The notes beneath the pieces were generated by a model. It was given only the letters and a program-made list of their open reading frames with translations, did not search any database and was not told the DNA's origin. Positions 10,470 to 19,736 of a stretch of 64,000 nt of DNA are shown piece by piece. The stretch's first letter is position 1. Each line of letters opens with the position of its first letter. The position numbers and the translations under genes are program-made. Origin of the DNA: Saccharopolyspora sp. SCSIO 74807 (GTDB lineage: Bacteria > Actinomycetota > Actinomycetes > Mycobacteriales > Pseudonocardiaceae); assembly GCF_037023755.1 (NCBI RefSeq), contig NZ_CP146100.1, positions 496,001 to 560,000 of the forward strand, read 5' to 3'.

Positions 10470-12398
10470 GTGAGCAACACCGAACTGTTGAGCAGCGACG
10501 CGGCCAACGGCGTCCCCGCGGCCGGCGGGCAGGACTCCGCCCAGTCCTCGGGCACCGACAGCAACGGCACCCCGCGCCGTCGCGGAGGGCTGTCCGGCAT
10601 GCTCCTCCCCGAGCTGCGCCAACTCGCGGGGGAACTGGGGATCGACACCGGCGGACTGCGCAAGGGTGACCTGATCGCCGCCATCAAGGAGCGGCAGGGC
10701 GGCGGTGCGCCGCAGCGTTCCCGCGGCGCGGGCAACAAGCAGTCCACCGCGACGCAGGAGGACACCGGCAAGAGCGCGCCGGAGTCCGGCAAGGCCGCGC
10801 AGGACGGCGCCTCCGGCGGCGGCAAGGCGCACCAGCCCGCGCTCGACGAGACCGACTCTTCGCCGAAGCAGCGCGACACGACCGCCGAGCAGAACACCAA
10901 CGGTGCTCCGACTCGCGGGCGTCCGCGGCGGCAGAACTCCGACCAGGGCGGCGAGGAAGAGCCCCGCCGCGGTGGCGGCAACAACCGGCGGCGCCGCTCT
11001 TCCGGGCGCGGCGGCGGGAACCAGGACCAGGGCGACGACCGCGGCGACCGGCAGGACAACAACCGCGGCGGCCAGGACCGCAACGACCGCCAGGGTTCCC
11101 GGCAGCAGGACAAGCAGGACGGCGGCAACCGCCAGCAGGACAACCGCCAGCAGGACGACGACGATGACGGCGGCCGCAGGCGCGGACGCCGGTTCCGGGA
11201 CCGCCGCCGCAACCGCGGCCGCGGCGAAGGCGGCGGCGAGCCGGAGGTCCGCGAGGACGACGTGCTGCTGCCGGTGGCCGGCATCCTGGACGTGCTGGAG
11301 AACTACGCGTTCGTGCGCACTTCCGGCTACCTCGCCGGGCCGAACGACGTGTACGTGTCGCTGTCGCTGGTCCGCAAGTACGGGCTGCGCCGCGGTGACG
11401 CGATCAAGGGCGTCATCCGGCAGCCGCGGGAGGGCGAGCAGCAGCGGCAGAAGTTCAACCCGCTGGTGCGGGTGGACGCGATCAACGGCTTGGAGCCGGA
11501 CGCCGCCAAGGGCCGCTCCGAGTTCCACAAGCTGACCCCGCTGTACCCGAACGAGCGGCTGCGGCTGGAGACCGAGCCGCAGAACCTCACCGGCCGGATC
11601 ATCGACCTCGTCATGCCGGTCGGCAAGGGCCAGCGCGCGCTGATCGTCTCCCCGCCGAAGGCGGGCAAGACGATGATCCTGCAGGCGATCGCGAACGCGA
11701 TCACCACGAACAACCCGGAATGCCACCTCATGGTGGTGCTCGCCGACGAGCGCCCCGAAGAGGTCACCGACATGCAGCGCTCGGTCAAGGGCGAGGTCAT
11801 CGCTTCGACCTTCGACCGGCCGCCGGCAGACCACACCACGGTCGCCGAGCTGTCCATCGAGCGCGCCAAGCGGCTGGTGGAGATGGGCCACGACGTGGTC
11901 GTGCTGCTGGACTCGATCACCCGCCTCGGCCGGGCCTACAACCTGGCCGCCCCGGCATCCGGGCGCATCCTGTCCGGTGGTGTGGATTCCACGGCGCTGT
12001 ACCCGCCGAAGCGGTTCCTCGGCGCGGCCCGCAACATCGAGAACGGCGGTTCGCTGACCATCTTCGCCACCGCGCTGGTGGAGACCGGTTCCACCATGGA
12101 CACGGTGATCTTCGAGGAGTTCAAGGGCACCGGCAACGCGGAGCTCAAGCTGGACCGCAAGCTCTCGGACAAGCGGCTGTTCCCGGCGGTCGACGTGGAC
12201 GCCTCCAGCACCCGCAAGGACGAGATCCTGCTGTCCCCGGACGAGTTGGCGGTGACCCACCAGCTGCGCCGGGTGCTCTCGGCCTTGGACGCGCAGCAGT
12301 CCTTGGAGCTGCTGCAGGACCGGTTGCGCAAGTCGCGGACCAACATCGAATTCCTGATGCAGGTCGCCAAGCAGACTCCGGGCAAGGACGAAGACTGA
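10470..12398 (+). CDS. rho: Transcription termination factor Rho
   Basis: This hexameric RNA helicase terminates transcription. The protein has 642 residues. A Rho_N helical domain (LLPELRQLAGELGIDTGGL) is followed by a long low-complexity insert (about residues 70-255) rich in Arg, Gly, Asn, Asp and Gln, typical of high-GC actinobacteria. Next come the cold-shock-like RNA-binding domain (GILDVLENYAFVRTSGYLAG) and the RecA-like ATPase with Walker A SPPKAGKTMIL (K400) and Walker B VVVLLDSITRLGRAYN. The GTG at 10470 has AGGAAGGA upstream; the frame is open 54 codons earlier without family support. rpmE and prfA, which normally follow rho, are absent here. Confidence 0.96.
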   Translation: MSNTELLSSDAANGVPAAGGQDSAQSSGTDSNGTPRRRGGLSGMLLPELRQLAGELGIDTGGLRKGDLIAAIKERQGGGAPQRSRGAGNKQSTATQEDTGKSAPESGKAAQDGASGGGKAHQPALDETDSSPKQRDTTAEQNTNGAPTRGRPRRQNSDQGGEEEPRRGGGNNRRRRSSGRGGGNQDQGDDRGDRQDNNRGGQDRNDRQGSRQQDKQDGGNRQQDNRQQDDDDDGGRRRGRRFRDRRRNRGRGEGGGEPEVREDDVLLPVAGILDVLENYAFVRTSGYLAGPNDVYVSLSLVRKYGLRRGDAIKGVIRQPREGEQQRQKFNPLVRVDAINGLEPDAAKGRSEFHKLTPLYPNERLRLETEPQNLTGRIIDLVMPVGKGQRALIVSPPKAGKTMILQAIANAITTNNPECHLMVVLADERPEEVTDMQRSVKGEVIASTFDRPPADHTTVAELSIERAKRLVEMGHDVVVLLDSITRLGRAYNLAAPASGRILSGGVDSTALYPPKRFLGAARNIENGGSLTIFATALVETGSTMDTVIFEEFKGTGNAELKLDRKLSDKRLFPAVDVDASSTRKDEILLSPDELAVTHQLRRVLSALDAQQSLELLQDRLRKSRTNIEFLMQVAKQTPGKDED

Positions 12399-12417
12399 CG
12401 CTGGGCGCCGAACTGGA

Positions 12418-12453
12418 CCGGCCCGCACCGCTCGGTGCGGGCCGGTTTCGTTT
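12418..12453. terminator. Bidirectional intrinsic terminator after rho
   Basis: A perfect 12-bp stem (CCGGCCCGCACC, loop GCTC, GGTGCGGGCCGG) is followed by TTTCGTTT on the plus strand. The T-run runs into the stop codon of the convergent CDF exporter gene, so one hairpin can serve both genes. Confidence 0.85.
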
Positions 12454-13385
12454 CACCAGGTCAACGCCTCGCAGCGGCGAGCGCACTCGACCGGTTCGAC
12501 CTGCAAGGTCGCGTGCTCGATGCGGTAGCGCTCGGCGAGCATCCGTTGCGCGGCCACCAGCACCTCGCCGTGATCGGCGTCGGACGGGGTGGCCAAGTGC
12601 GCGGAGGCGACTTCCATCCCGGAGGTCAGCGTCCACACGTGCAGGTCGTGCACTTCGGTGACGGCAGGCAGCGCGCCGAGATCGTCGCGCATCGCTTGCA
12701 CGTCGACGCCTTCGGGAGCTTGCTGCACGAGGATGCGCAGCGCCTGCCTGGCGAGCTTCCAGGTGCGCGGCAGCACCCACAGCCCAACCGCGACGGCGAC
12801 GATCGGGTCGGCCAGGTACCAGCCGAACGCCAGCGACAGGCCCCCACCGAGCAGTACGCCGATGGAGCCGATCGAATCGGCGACCACCTCGAGGTAGGCA
12901 CCGCGCACGTTGAGGCTCTCTCCCGCACCCTTGCGCAGCAGCAGGAAAACCACGAGGTTCGCCAGCAGTCCCGCGGCGGCGGTGAGCATCATGGGCACAC
13001 CGGCCACTTCCGGCGGCTCCTGGAACCGGCCGATGGCCTCCACGAGGATGTAGACGGCGACGCCGAACAGCAGCACGGCGTTCGCCAACGCCGCCAGCAC
13101 CTCGATGCGGTACCAGCCGAAGGTCCGCTTCCCCGCCGCCGGGCGGCGTGCCGCGGTGATCGCGGCGAGCGCCATCCCGACGCCGAGCACGTCCGTCAGC
13201 ATGTGTCCCGCGTCCGACAGCAGCGCGAGGGATGACGCGAGATACCCCACGAGCGCTTCCAAGACGAAGAACGCCAGCAGCACCACGAACGCCACGGCTA
13301 GCCGCCGCGAGTAGCGCCAGGAGGCGCTGGCGGGCACGTCCGCCGACATGCCATGCCCGTGGCCATGTCCATGGCCGTGTCCCAT
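12453..13385 (-). CDS. CDF family metal cation exporter (Zn/Co/Cd type)
   Basis: This 310-residue cation diffusion facilitator exports divalent metal, probably Zn2+, in exchange for protons. It has a His-Gly repeat at the N-terminus (MGHGHGHGHGHG), six transmembrane segments, the metal site LLSDAGHMLTDVLG in TM2 and VVADSIGSIGVLLGG in TM5, and a C-terminal cytoplasmic domain with HDLHVWTLTSGMEVASAH. The ATG at 13385 has a perfect AGGAGG 6 nt upstream. It is convergent with rho. The upstream region carries a repeated hexamer that could be a metal-sensor operator. Confidence 0.92.
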   Translation of the reverse strand: MGHGHGHGHGHGMSADVPASASWRYSRRLAVAFVVLLAFFVLEALVGYLASSLALLSDAGHMLTDVLGVGMALAAITAARRPAAGKRTFGWYRIEVLAALANAVLLFGVAVYILVEAIGRFQEPPEVAGVPMMLTAAAGLLANLVVFLLLRKGAGESLNVRGAYLEVVADSIGSIGVLLGGGLSLAFGWYLADPIVAVAVGLWVLPRTWKLARQALRILVQQAPEGVDVQAMRDDLGALPAVTEVHDLHVWTLTSGMEVASAHLATPSDADHGEVLVAAQRMLAERYRIEHATLQVEPVECARRCEALTW

Positions 13386-13412
13386 CAGGAACCTCCTCTC
13401 CGCTCGCCCCAG

Positions 13413-13441
13413 GATATATAGTCGAATGCGCATGAATGCAA
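13413..13441 (-). promoter_or_regulatory. Promoter and putative operator of the CDF exporter
   Basis: Read on the minus strand, TTGCAT is followed after 17 bp by TATATC (or after 15 bp by TATATA). The element GCATTC occurs twice, 10 bp apart, within this promoter (plus-strand GAATGC at 13424 and 13434). This spacing suits one helical turn and a bound metal sensor. The regulator is not encoded nearby. Confidence 0.45.
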
Positions 13442-13546
13442 GACGGCGCCCACCCAGTGGACTCGCCGCGAAGATCGCGACCGCGCAGGCCCCCTTATCG
13501 ACTGTCCGGCCCCATGCGCTAAGGTGAACGACGTCAGCAACGACAA

Positions 13547-13619
13547 GCCCTCGTAGCTCAGCGGATAGAGCACTGCCCTCCGGAGGCAGGTGTCGCAGGT
13601 TCGAGTCCTGCCGAGGGCG
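13547..13619 (+). tRNA. tRNA-Arg (anticodon CCG)
   Basis: The 73-nt cloverleaf has acceptor stem GCCCTCG/CGAGGGC, D-arm TAGCTCAGCGGATAGAGCA, anticodon stem CTGCC/GGCAG with loop CTCCGGA (anticodon CCG), T-arm GCAGGTTCGAGTCCTGC and discriminator G. CCA is not encoded. It reads CGG codons, which are frequent in this genome. Confidence 0.97.
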
Positions 13620-13835
13620 CCCGCGTCAGCCAGCAGACACGACGGCTGAGCTGGAATGACTTCCCAGTGGATGGTTGTGGCGTTCTGCCGCTGGCTGCCT
13701 CTTCCGGCTGCTCTCAGTCAGTATCTACGGACAATGCGCGGACAAGGTCCGCCTAGTTTCCCCGCTGCTCGGGTGCGGCCGGGAAGTCTCGGGCCAAGCT
13801 CCTCGCTCCGGCTGCGTCGATACCGAATGTGTCCG

Positions 13836-15035
13836 TCAGCCACCTCGCGGAACCCAGCGCGAAGATCGCGCGGGCGCAATCCGGGCACGTGCGCACCGGT
13901 AGAGCTTGCGCAACAGCACATTTCGAGCGCAGAGACCGCGCAGCCGCTGCTTTCGCGTGGACGACGCTTGTGCGGCGGTGGCTCGTTCCAGCTCTGCGTG
14001 TCGTTCGAGGACGGCTCCGAGCGCCTCGATGGCGGTTTCGAGCACTTCCCGGTCCTCGACGTCGTCCGGATGGTCGTGCGCTCCCGAATGCCTCGACGTC
14101 GCCGGCAGCAACTCGTCGAGGTCCCCGACCACGTCGTAGGTGGCGGTGCTGAGCTCGCTCACCAGCTGCTTCGCTCGGTCCTGCACCCAAGGTCGGTCTT
14201 CGGCAGGCAGCGCGATGCGCCTGCGCGACGCACGAGCACCGAAAATCTCGGTCGCGAGCTGGTACTTGACGACGCTGTCGTAGCCCGGCCAGTCCAGCCG
14301 ATCCGCGAGCGTCTCGTTCAGACGCGACAGCAACGCGGTTTCGGCGACGCCGAGCGACTTGTTCGGCGAACCCACTTGCGCGTCGAACGAACCGGGGTCT
14401 ACCCCGATCAGACAGGCGAAACGTTCCCACAGCCGGCTCGGCCCCTCATCCGGCCGCGGAACGGTCACAACGTGCACGCGCTCCGGCGGAAGCCCGACCG
14501 CCCACTTGCGGAGGATCGCGGGGAGGTCCTGGCGCTGCCAGAACAGTTCGCTGAGCCAGTGCGATCGCCCCTCGCCGCCGCGGACACCGGCGCTGAAATC
14601 GGAAAAGCTCACCACGTGCCGGTTCTTGACGTCCTCCTGCCAGACAGCGGGTAGCTGGCGCGCCAGGTCGCGGGCGGTGCACACCACGTGCACCTCGGCG
14701 AACGCGAGGTCCGACATGGCCCGCTCGACGTCCTCGGGAGCAGCGGTGCAGAACAGCTCGTGGGACAGCACCACGTCGCCGGAGAACTGCCGCGCTTGCT
14801 CGACGAGCTTGCGCCACGCCGACGGCACGTCCGCGTCCTCCCAGTCGGCCTGGAACTGCGTGCCCTGCAGGTCCATCGCGGCCTGGAAGTGCGCTTCCGG
14901 ACGGTCGCCCGGGTAGAGCAGACCGGCGCGGCGCAACGGTTCCCGGTTGCGCCACAGGACCTCCTGCAAATAGGTGGTGCCCGTCTTCGGCGATCCCAGG
15001 TGGAAGAACACCCGTTGACGCGTGGTGATCGACAT
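13836..15035 (-). CDS. Sulfotransferase-like protein
   Basis: This protein of about 399 residues has an N-terminal [15 protein letters not shown], the 5'-phosphosulfate (PAPS) binding loop of sulfotransferases, and a later [17 protein letters not shown] resembling the 3'-phosphate motif. The C-terminal 80 residues are helical and basic and may be an accessory coiled region. The substrate cannot be told; family members sulfate lipids, sugars or small molecules. The start at 15035 (MSITTRQRV) places the P-loop near residue 14; ATG at 15053 is an alternative and neither has a strong binding site. It is divergent from the carboxylic acid reductase gene across a 339-bp gap. The 13620-13835 stretch downstream shows no gene. 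Confidence 0.75.
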   Translation of the reverse strand: MSITTRQRVFFHLGSPKTGTTYLQEVLWRNREPLRRAGLLYPGDRPEAHFQAAMDLQGTQFQADWEDADVPSAWRKLVEQARQFSGDVVLSHELFCTAAPEDVERAMSDLAFAEVHVVCTARDLARQLPAVWQEDVKNRHVVSFSDFSAGVRGGEGRSHWLSELFWQRQDLPAILRKWAVGLPPERVHVVTVPRPDEGPSRLWERFACLIGVDPGSFDAQVGSPNKSLGVAETALLSRLNETLADRLDWPGYDSVVKYQLATEIFGARASRRRIALPAEDRPWVQDRAKQLVSELSTATYDVVGDLDELLPATSRHSGAHDHPDDVEDREVLETAIEALGAVLERHAELERATAAQASSTRKQRLRGLCARNVLLRKLYRCARARIAPARSSRWVPRGG

Positions 15036-15374
15036 GGTGCGAACCGTAAACATCGCGGCCACCGGCCTGCGGAGGCTCGCCGAAGCATTTCTTACGTCAC
15101 ACCGAGGTGTGTCGCTCAGCCCCCGCACGCCGTCCCGGATGGCCGCTCTCGGCGACGGATCGCGTGCGCAAACCCCGTATCGCGGTTCTACGCGCTGCGG
15201 CTCACCACGCGTCGGATGCCGTTCGCTCGACCCCTGAGAGGTAACCCACAACGTTCGCGTACTGATGGTTGCATCGTGCCAATGATATCTTTAGCTGAGC
15301 TAATCACTTGGCGTGTGCAGGGGTTCGGCGAAGAACCCGGCGCAATCAGTCGCGAGCATTGGGAGATCGTTGCA
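15036..15374. promoter_or_regulatory. Divergent intergenic region of the sulfotransferase and car genes
   Basis: No gene is evident. The car-proximal third is AT-rich (AATGATATCTTTAGC) and contains a perfect palindrome TTAGCT-G-AGCTAA at 15291-15303, about 70 bp before the car start, suited to a dimeric regulator. Promoters of both flanking genes should lie here. Confidence 0.5.
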
Positions 15375-18300
15375 ATGGGTGGTTCTCGCCCCGAGAACGA
15401 TATCGACGACAAATCGGTCAAAGCGCAAACGGAACAGCGTCTGGACGAGGTAGCCGCGAAAGATCCGCGCATCTTGGACGCCAAGCCGCTCGAATCGGTG
15501 CACGCCACGCTGCAACAACCAGGAATCGGCTTGGCGCGAACCGTTGCCACGATCATGGAAGGTTATGCGGATCGACCGGCCCTCGGCGAACGCGCGAAGG
15601 AACTGACCAAGGATCCGGACACCGGGCGTTCCGCCTACCGGCTGCTCCCGGAGTTCGAGACCATCACCTACCGCGAACTGTGGTCGCGGGTGCAAGCGGT
15701 TTCCGCCGAATGGCAGCACGGTTCGCTGCGTGCCGGCGACTTCGTCTGCCTGCTCGGTTTCACCAGCACCGACTACGCGACGCTGGACCTCGCCTGCGTG
15801 CATTCGGGCGCCGTTTCCGTCCCGCTGCAGTCCAGCGCACCGGTGAGCCAGCTGCAGCCGATCGTGCAGGAAACCGGGCCGCGGGTCATCGCCACGAGCG
15901 TCGAACTGCTCGACAAGGCCGTCGAATTGGCGATCTCCAGCGAGTTGCAGCCGCGGGTGATCGTGTTCGACCACCACCCCGAAGTCGACGAAGAACGCGA
16001 GAAGTTCGAGGCGGGCGCACGCCGGCTGGCCGAATCCGGCATCGCCGCCGAAGCGCTCGGCACGGTGCTCGAGCGGGGCGCGGAAATCCCGACTCCGGCA
16101 CCGTTCGTCGCCGAATCGGAAGACTCGCTGTCGCTGCTCATCTACACCTCGGGAAGCACCGGCACGCCCAAGGGCGCCATGTACCCGGAATGGCTGGTCC
16201 GCCGGGTGTGGGCCGGATTCCTGCCCAAGGCGAGCAACGTTCCGTCGATCACCATCAGCTACCTGCCGATGAGCCACCTCGCGGGTCGCGCTTCCCTGGT
16301 CAGCTCGCTCGCGCACGGCGGCACCACGTACTTCACCGCGAAAAGCGATCTGTCCACCTTCTTCGCAGACATCGCGCTGAGCGGGCCCACGGAACTGATG
16401 CTGGTCCCGCGGATCTGCGACATGCTGTTCCAGCAGTACCAGAGCGAACTCGACCGGCGCGCCGCCGACTTCGGCGACCAGGAAGAACTGGACGCGGCGG
16501 TGAAGCAGGATCTGCGGGAGAACTTCCTCGGTGGCCGGGTCGTACACGCCATGTGCGGCAGTGCGCCCATCTCCACCGGAATGCACGAGTTCGTGGAATC
16601 CTGCCTGGGCCTGCCGCTGAACGACGGTTACGGCTCTACCGAGGCCGGTGGCGTGCTGATCAACACGCACGTGCAGCGGCCGCCGGTGACCGAGTACAAG
16701 CTGGTGGACGTCCCCGAACTCGGCTATTTCCGCACCGACTCCCCGCATCCGCGCGGCGAGCTGCTGCTCAAGGCCGATTCGCTGTTCCCGGGCTACTTCA
16801 ACAGGCCGGAGGTCACCGCCGAGGTATTCGACGCGGACGGCTTCTACAAGACCGGCGACATCATGGCCGAAATCGGCCCGGATCGGCTGGCCTACGTCGA
16901 CCGCCGGAAGAACGTGCTGAAACTTTCGCAAGGCGAATTCGTCGCGGTCTCCCACCTGGAGTCGGTGTTCGCCACCAGCCCGCTGGTCAAGCAGATCTTC
17001 GTCTACGGCAGCAGCGTCCGCGCGTACCTGCTCGCGGTGATCGTGCCCACCGATGACGCACTCGAGCGCAACGGGAACACCGAGGCGCTCAAGGCGCGGA
17101 TCGGCGAATCGCTGCAGCAGGTCGCGAACGAGGCCGAGCTGAACTCCTACGAGATCCCGCGCGACTTCCTGATCGAAACCGAGCCGTTCACCAACGAGAA
17201 CGGGTTGCTCTCGGACGCGCGCAAACTGCTGCGGCCCAAGCTCACCGATCGGTACGGCGAGCAGCTCGAGCAGTTGTACGCGCAACTCGCCGAAGGGCAG
17301 GCCAGCGAGCTGCGCACGCTGCGCCGCACCGGACGGGACAAACCGGTGCTGGAAACGGTCAGCCGAGCCGCCCAGGCGCTGCTCGGGTGCGCAGGCAGCG
17401 ACGTGGGTCCGGAGGCGCACTTCACCGACCTCGGCGGTGACTCGCTGTCCGCGTTGTCGTTCTCCAAGCTCTTGCAGGAGATCTTCGACGTCGAAGTTCC
17501 GGTCGGTGTCGTCATCAGCCCGGCCAACGACCTGCGTGGGATCGCACGGCACATCGAGGGTGAGCGGTCCTCGGGAGCGAAACGGCCCACCTTCGCGACA
17601 GTGCACGGCCGGGAAAGCACGCAGGTGCGCGCCGGCGACCTCGCGCTCGACAAGTTCATCGCGGCGCAGACGCTGGACACCGCCGAAACCCTCCCCCAGC
17701 CGGATGACACGGCCCCGCAAACCGTGCTGCTGACGGGCGCGAACGGCTACCTCGGCCGGTTCCTGTGCCTGGACTGGCTGGAACGGCTCGGCGAACGCGG
17801 CGGAAAGCTCATCTGCATCGTCCGCGGTGCGGACTCCGCGGCGGCGCGGAAGCGGCTGGACGAGGCGTTCGACAGCGGTGATCCGGAACTCCTGCGGCAC
17901 TACCGGGCGCTGGCGGCCGACCACCTCGAAGTGCTCGCCGGGGACATCGGTGAGCCGGACCTCGGTCTCGACGAGCCCACCTGGAACAGGCTGGCAACCG
18001 ACGTCGATCTGATCGTGCACCCGGCCGCGCTGGTCAACCACGTGCTGCCGTACGGCCAGCTGTTCGGTCCCAACGTCGTGGGCACGGCCGAGTTGATCCG
18101 GATGGCGCTGACCACGCGGATCAAGCCGATCACCTACCTGTCGACGGTCGGTGTGGCCGCCGGAGTGGACCCGTCCGCGCTCGACGAGGACGCCGACATC
18201 CGGGTCACCAGCCCCGTCCGCGAACTTGACGAGACCTACGCGAACGGCTACGCGACGAGCAAGTGGGCCGGTGAGGTGCTCCTGCGGGAAGCGCACGCGC

Positions 18301-18908
18301 AGTTCGGCTTGCCTGCCGCGGTCTTCCGTTCCGACATGATCCTCGCGCACAGCCGCTACACGGGGCAGTTGAACGTGCCCGACATGTTCACCCGGCTGCT
18401 GCTGAGCCTCGTCGCGACGGGCATCGCACCGCGTTCCTTCTACCGGACCGGCGCGGACGGTGCGCGGCCGCGGGCGCACTACGACGGATTGCCCGCGGAC
18501 TTCACCGCCGAAGCGATCACCGAACTGGGCGCGCGGAACACGGCGGGGTACCAGACGTTCAACGTGCTGAATCCGCACGATGACGGCATCTCGCTGGACG
18601 TGTTCGTGGACTGGTTGAACGAGGCGGGGCACTCGATCCAGCGGATCGACGACTTCGACGACTGGATCGGCCGGTTCGAGACCGCTGTTCGGGCGATGCC
18701 GGAAACGCAGCGGCAGCATTCGTTGCTGCCCTTGCTGCACGCCTTCCAGCAGCCGGACGAGCCGGTGCCGGGCTCCGGGATTCCCGCCGAACGGTTCCAC
18801 GAGGCGGTGCGCGCGGCCGGTATCGGTGCGGACGAGGACATCCCGCACCTGTCGGCTTCGCTCATCGGCAAGTACGTGACCGACCTGCAACAGCTCGGTC
18901 TGCTGTGA
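15375..18908 (+). CDS. car: Carboxylic acid reductase
   Basis: This 1177-residue multidomain enzyme reduces carboxylic acids to aldehydes with ATP and NADPH. The adenylation domain carries [19 protein letters not shown] (about residues 255-272) and [11 protein letters not shown]. The carrier domain has [10 protein letters not shown] with S690 as the phosphopantetheine site. The C-terminal thioester-reductase domain begins [14 protein letters not shown] (about residue 784) and has [16 protein letters not shown] with the catalytic Tyr/Lys. The length matches Nocardia and mycobacterial CARs. The ATG at 15375 has GGGAG 9 nt upstream; an earlier in-frame start would add unrelated sequence. It needs a phosphopantetheinyl transferase encoded elsewhere. 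The substrate range is unknown. Confidence 0.93.
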   Translation: MGGSRPENDIDDKSVKAQTEQRLDEVAAKDPRILDAKPLESVHATLQQPGIGLARTVATIMEGYADRPALGERAKELTKDPDTGRSAYRLLPEFETITYRELWSRVQAVSAEWQHGSLRAGDFVCLLGFTSTDYATLDLACVHSGAVSVPLQSSAPVSQLQPIVQETGPRVIATSVELLDKAVELAISSELQPRVIVFDHHPEVDEEREKFEAGARRLAESGIAAEALGTVLERGAEIPTPAPFVAESEDSLSLLIYTSGSTGTPKGAMYPEWLVRRVWAGFLPKASNVPSITISYLPMSHLAGRASLVSSLAHGGTTYFTAKSDLSTFFADIALSGPTELMLVPRICDMLFQQYQSELDRRAADFGDQEELDAAVKQDLRENFLGGRVVHAMCGSAPISTGMHEFVESCLGLPLNDGYGSTEAGGVLINTHVQRPPVTEYKLVDVPELGYFRTDSPHPRGELLLKADSLFPGYFNRPEVTAEVFDADGFYKTGDIMAEIGPDRLAYVDRRKNVLKLSQGEFVAVSHLESVFATSPLVKQIFVYGSSVRAYLLAVIVPTDDALERNGNTEALKARIGESLQQVANEAELNSYEIPRDFLIETEPFTNENGLLSDARKLLRPKLTDRYGEQLEQLYAQLAEGQASELRTLRRTGRDKPVLETVSRAAQALLGCAGSDVGPEAHFTDLGGDSLSALSFSKLLQEIFDVEVPVGVVISPANDLRGIARHIEGERSSGAKRPTFATVHGRESTQVRAGDLALDKFIAAQTLDTAETLPQPDDTAPQTVLLTGANGYLGRFLCLDWLERLGERGGKLICIVRGADSAAARKRLDEAFDSGDPELLRHYRALAADHLEVLAGDIGEPDLGLDEPTWNRLATDVDLIVHPAALVNHVLPYGQLFGPNVVGTAELIRMALTTRIKPITYLSTVGVAAGVDPSALDEDADIRVTSPVRELDETYANGYATSKWAGEVLLREAHAQFGLPAAVFRSDMILAHSRYTGQLNVPDMFTRLLLSLVATGIAPRSFYRTGADGARPRAHYDGLPADFTAEAITELGARNTAGYQTFNVLNPHDDGISLDVFVDWLNEAGHSIQRIDDFDDWIGRFETAVRAMPETQRQHSLLPLLHAFQQPDEPVPGSGIPAERFHEAVRAAGIGADEDIPHLSASLIGKYVTDLQQLGLL

Positions 18909-18911
18909 GCG

Positions 18912-18971
18912 GTCGAGGGCGGCCCGTACCGGTGGCCGGCTCGTCCGGTCCTGTGGTCGGCCGCCCTCGAC
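18912..18971 (+). terminator. Long-loop hairpin after car
   Basis: GTCGAGGGCGGCC at 18912-18924 pairs perfectly with 18959-18971, starting 3 nt after the car stop. The loop is 34 nt and there is no T-run, so the assignment as a terminator is tentative. Confidence 0.5.
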
Positions 18972-19006
18972 GAACCGCGTCTGGTCGCTTCACCGCACGA
19001 CGCGGG

Positions 19007-19348
19007 TCATTCGCTGTGCTCGGCGCCTTTGCCGGTGGAACCGCGGGTGCCGTGTCCGGTGGGCTGGCCGGTTCCGGCCGGTCCGCTGGGCGGCACGGGC
19101 GAACCCGCGCGCGAGTGGTGCGGCGTGTCGGCCGGTGTCGCTTCCGGTCCCGGTGACGGTTCGGCGCCCGCTTCGAGCTCCCCGAGCCTGCGCACCAGCA
19201 GATCGACGACCGGGGCACGGTCGGCGTGATCGCGTTCGTAATCCAGCAGCGCGCGGAGCTCGGCCTCGGTCAGCGAGCGGACCCGGTGCTGCAGCGCACC
19301 CAGCGGAAGTTCGTCATAGCCGGCGATCGGCGGATGCTGCTCAGCCAC
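19007..19348 (-). CDS. Small conserved actinobacterial protein, unknown function
   Basis: This 113-residue soluble protein has an N-terminal helical segment PIAGYDELPLGALQHRVRSL followed by a helix rich in Glu, Arg and Asp (ALLDYERDHADRAPVVDLLV). The C-terminal half is disordered, rich in Pro, Gly and Ser. The N-terminal segment resembles a short domain I have seen in other actinobacterial proteins of unknown role. The GTG at 19348 has AAGGAGG 9 nt upstream. It is convergent with car. No function is claimed. Confidence 0.7.
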   Translation of the reverse strand: MAEQHPPIAGYDELPLGALQHRVRSLTEAELRALLDYERDHADRAPVVDLLVRRLGELEAGAEPSPGPEATPADTPHHSRAGSPVPPSGPAGTGQPTGHGTRGSTGKGAEHSE

Positions 19349-19736
19349 GGCGACATCCCTCCTTTCGGCCTCGCGTGCCTCGGCTACCCACTATTCGACG
19401 CGGCGATGCGTCCTCAGACCACGGCTCGATCGACCGGTTTTCCCGGCGAGGCAACGGAAACGGCGCTTCGGCGGCGGGTCGCGGGGTGCGCCGGGCGACA
19501 TCGCCGACATTACTGAAAGCAACAGTTTGTCACTCAGAGTTATAGATTCACTTGTGGCGCTTCCCGATCGAGCGGACCGCCTCCACCCCTATCGGTGATG
19601 ACGAACGCGCGTTCGAGCAGGAAGCATTGAATGCATGTTCGACGACATGCTCCTCCCACGGCAGCTACCCCGGCTCATGACGCTCTTGATGACGCACCGC
19701 CCGAGGGTGCCCAGGCTGATTGCCGCGCTCCTATCG
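19349..19736. other. 388-bp gene-free region downstream of the ABC ATPase gene
   Basis: No coding frame is supported. It contains an AT-rich patch (TTACTGAAAGCAACAGTTTG near 19510) and a perfect 14-bp palindrome CGAACGCGCGTTCG at 19602-19615. Neither is assigned. Confidence 0.4.

Noticed and set aside
10455-12428. A 657-codon minus-strand open frame over rho
   Set aside because: It mirrors the low-complexity insert and ATPase of rho and ends in the terminator; there is no independent support.
13547-13836. Integration site at the tRNA-Arg gene
   Set aside because: I found no duplicate of the tRNA 3' end downstream and no integrase gene in the window, so an island boundary is not supported.
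15300-18890. A 1196-codon open frame antisense to car
   Set aside because: Its translation is rich in Arg, Gly, Val and His with no known domain, while the sense frame encodes a complete CAR. Long antisense frames are expected in very GC-rich coding DNA.
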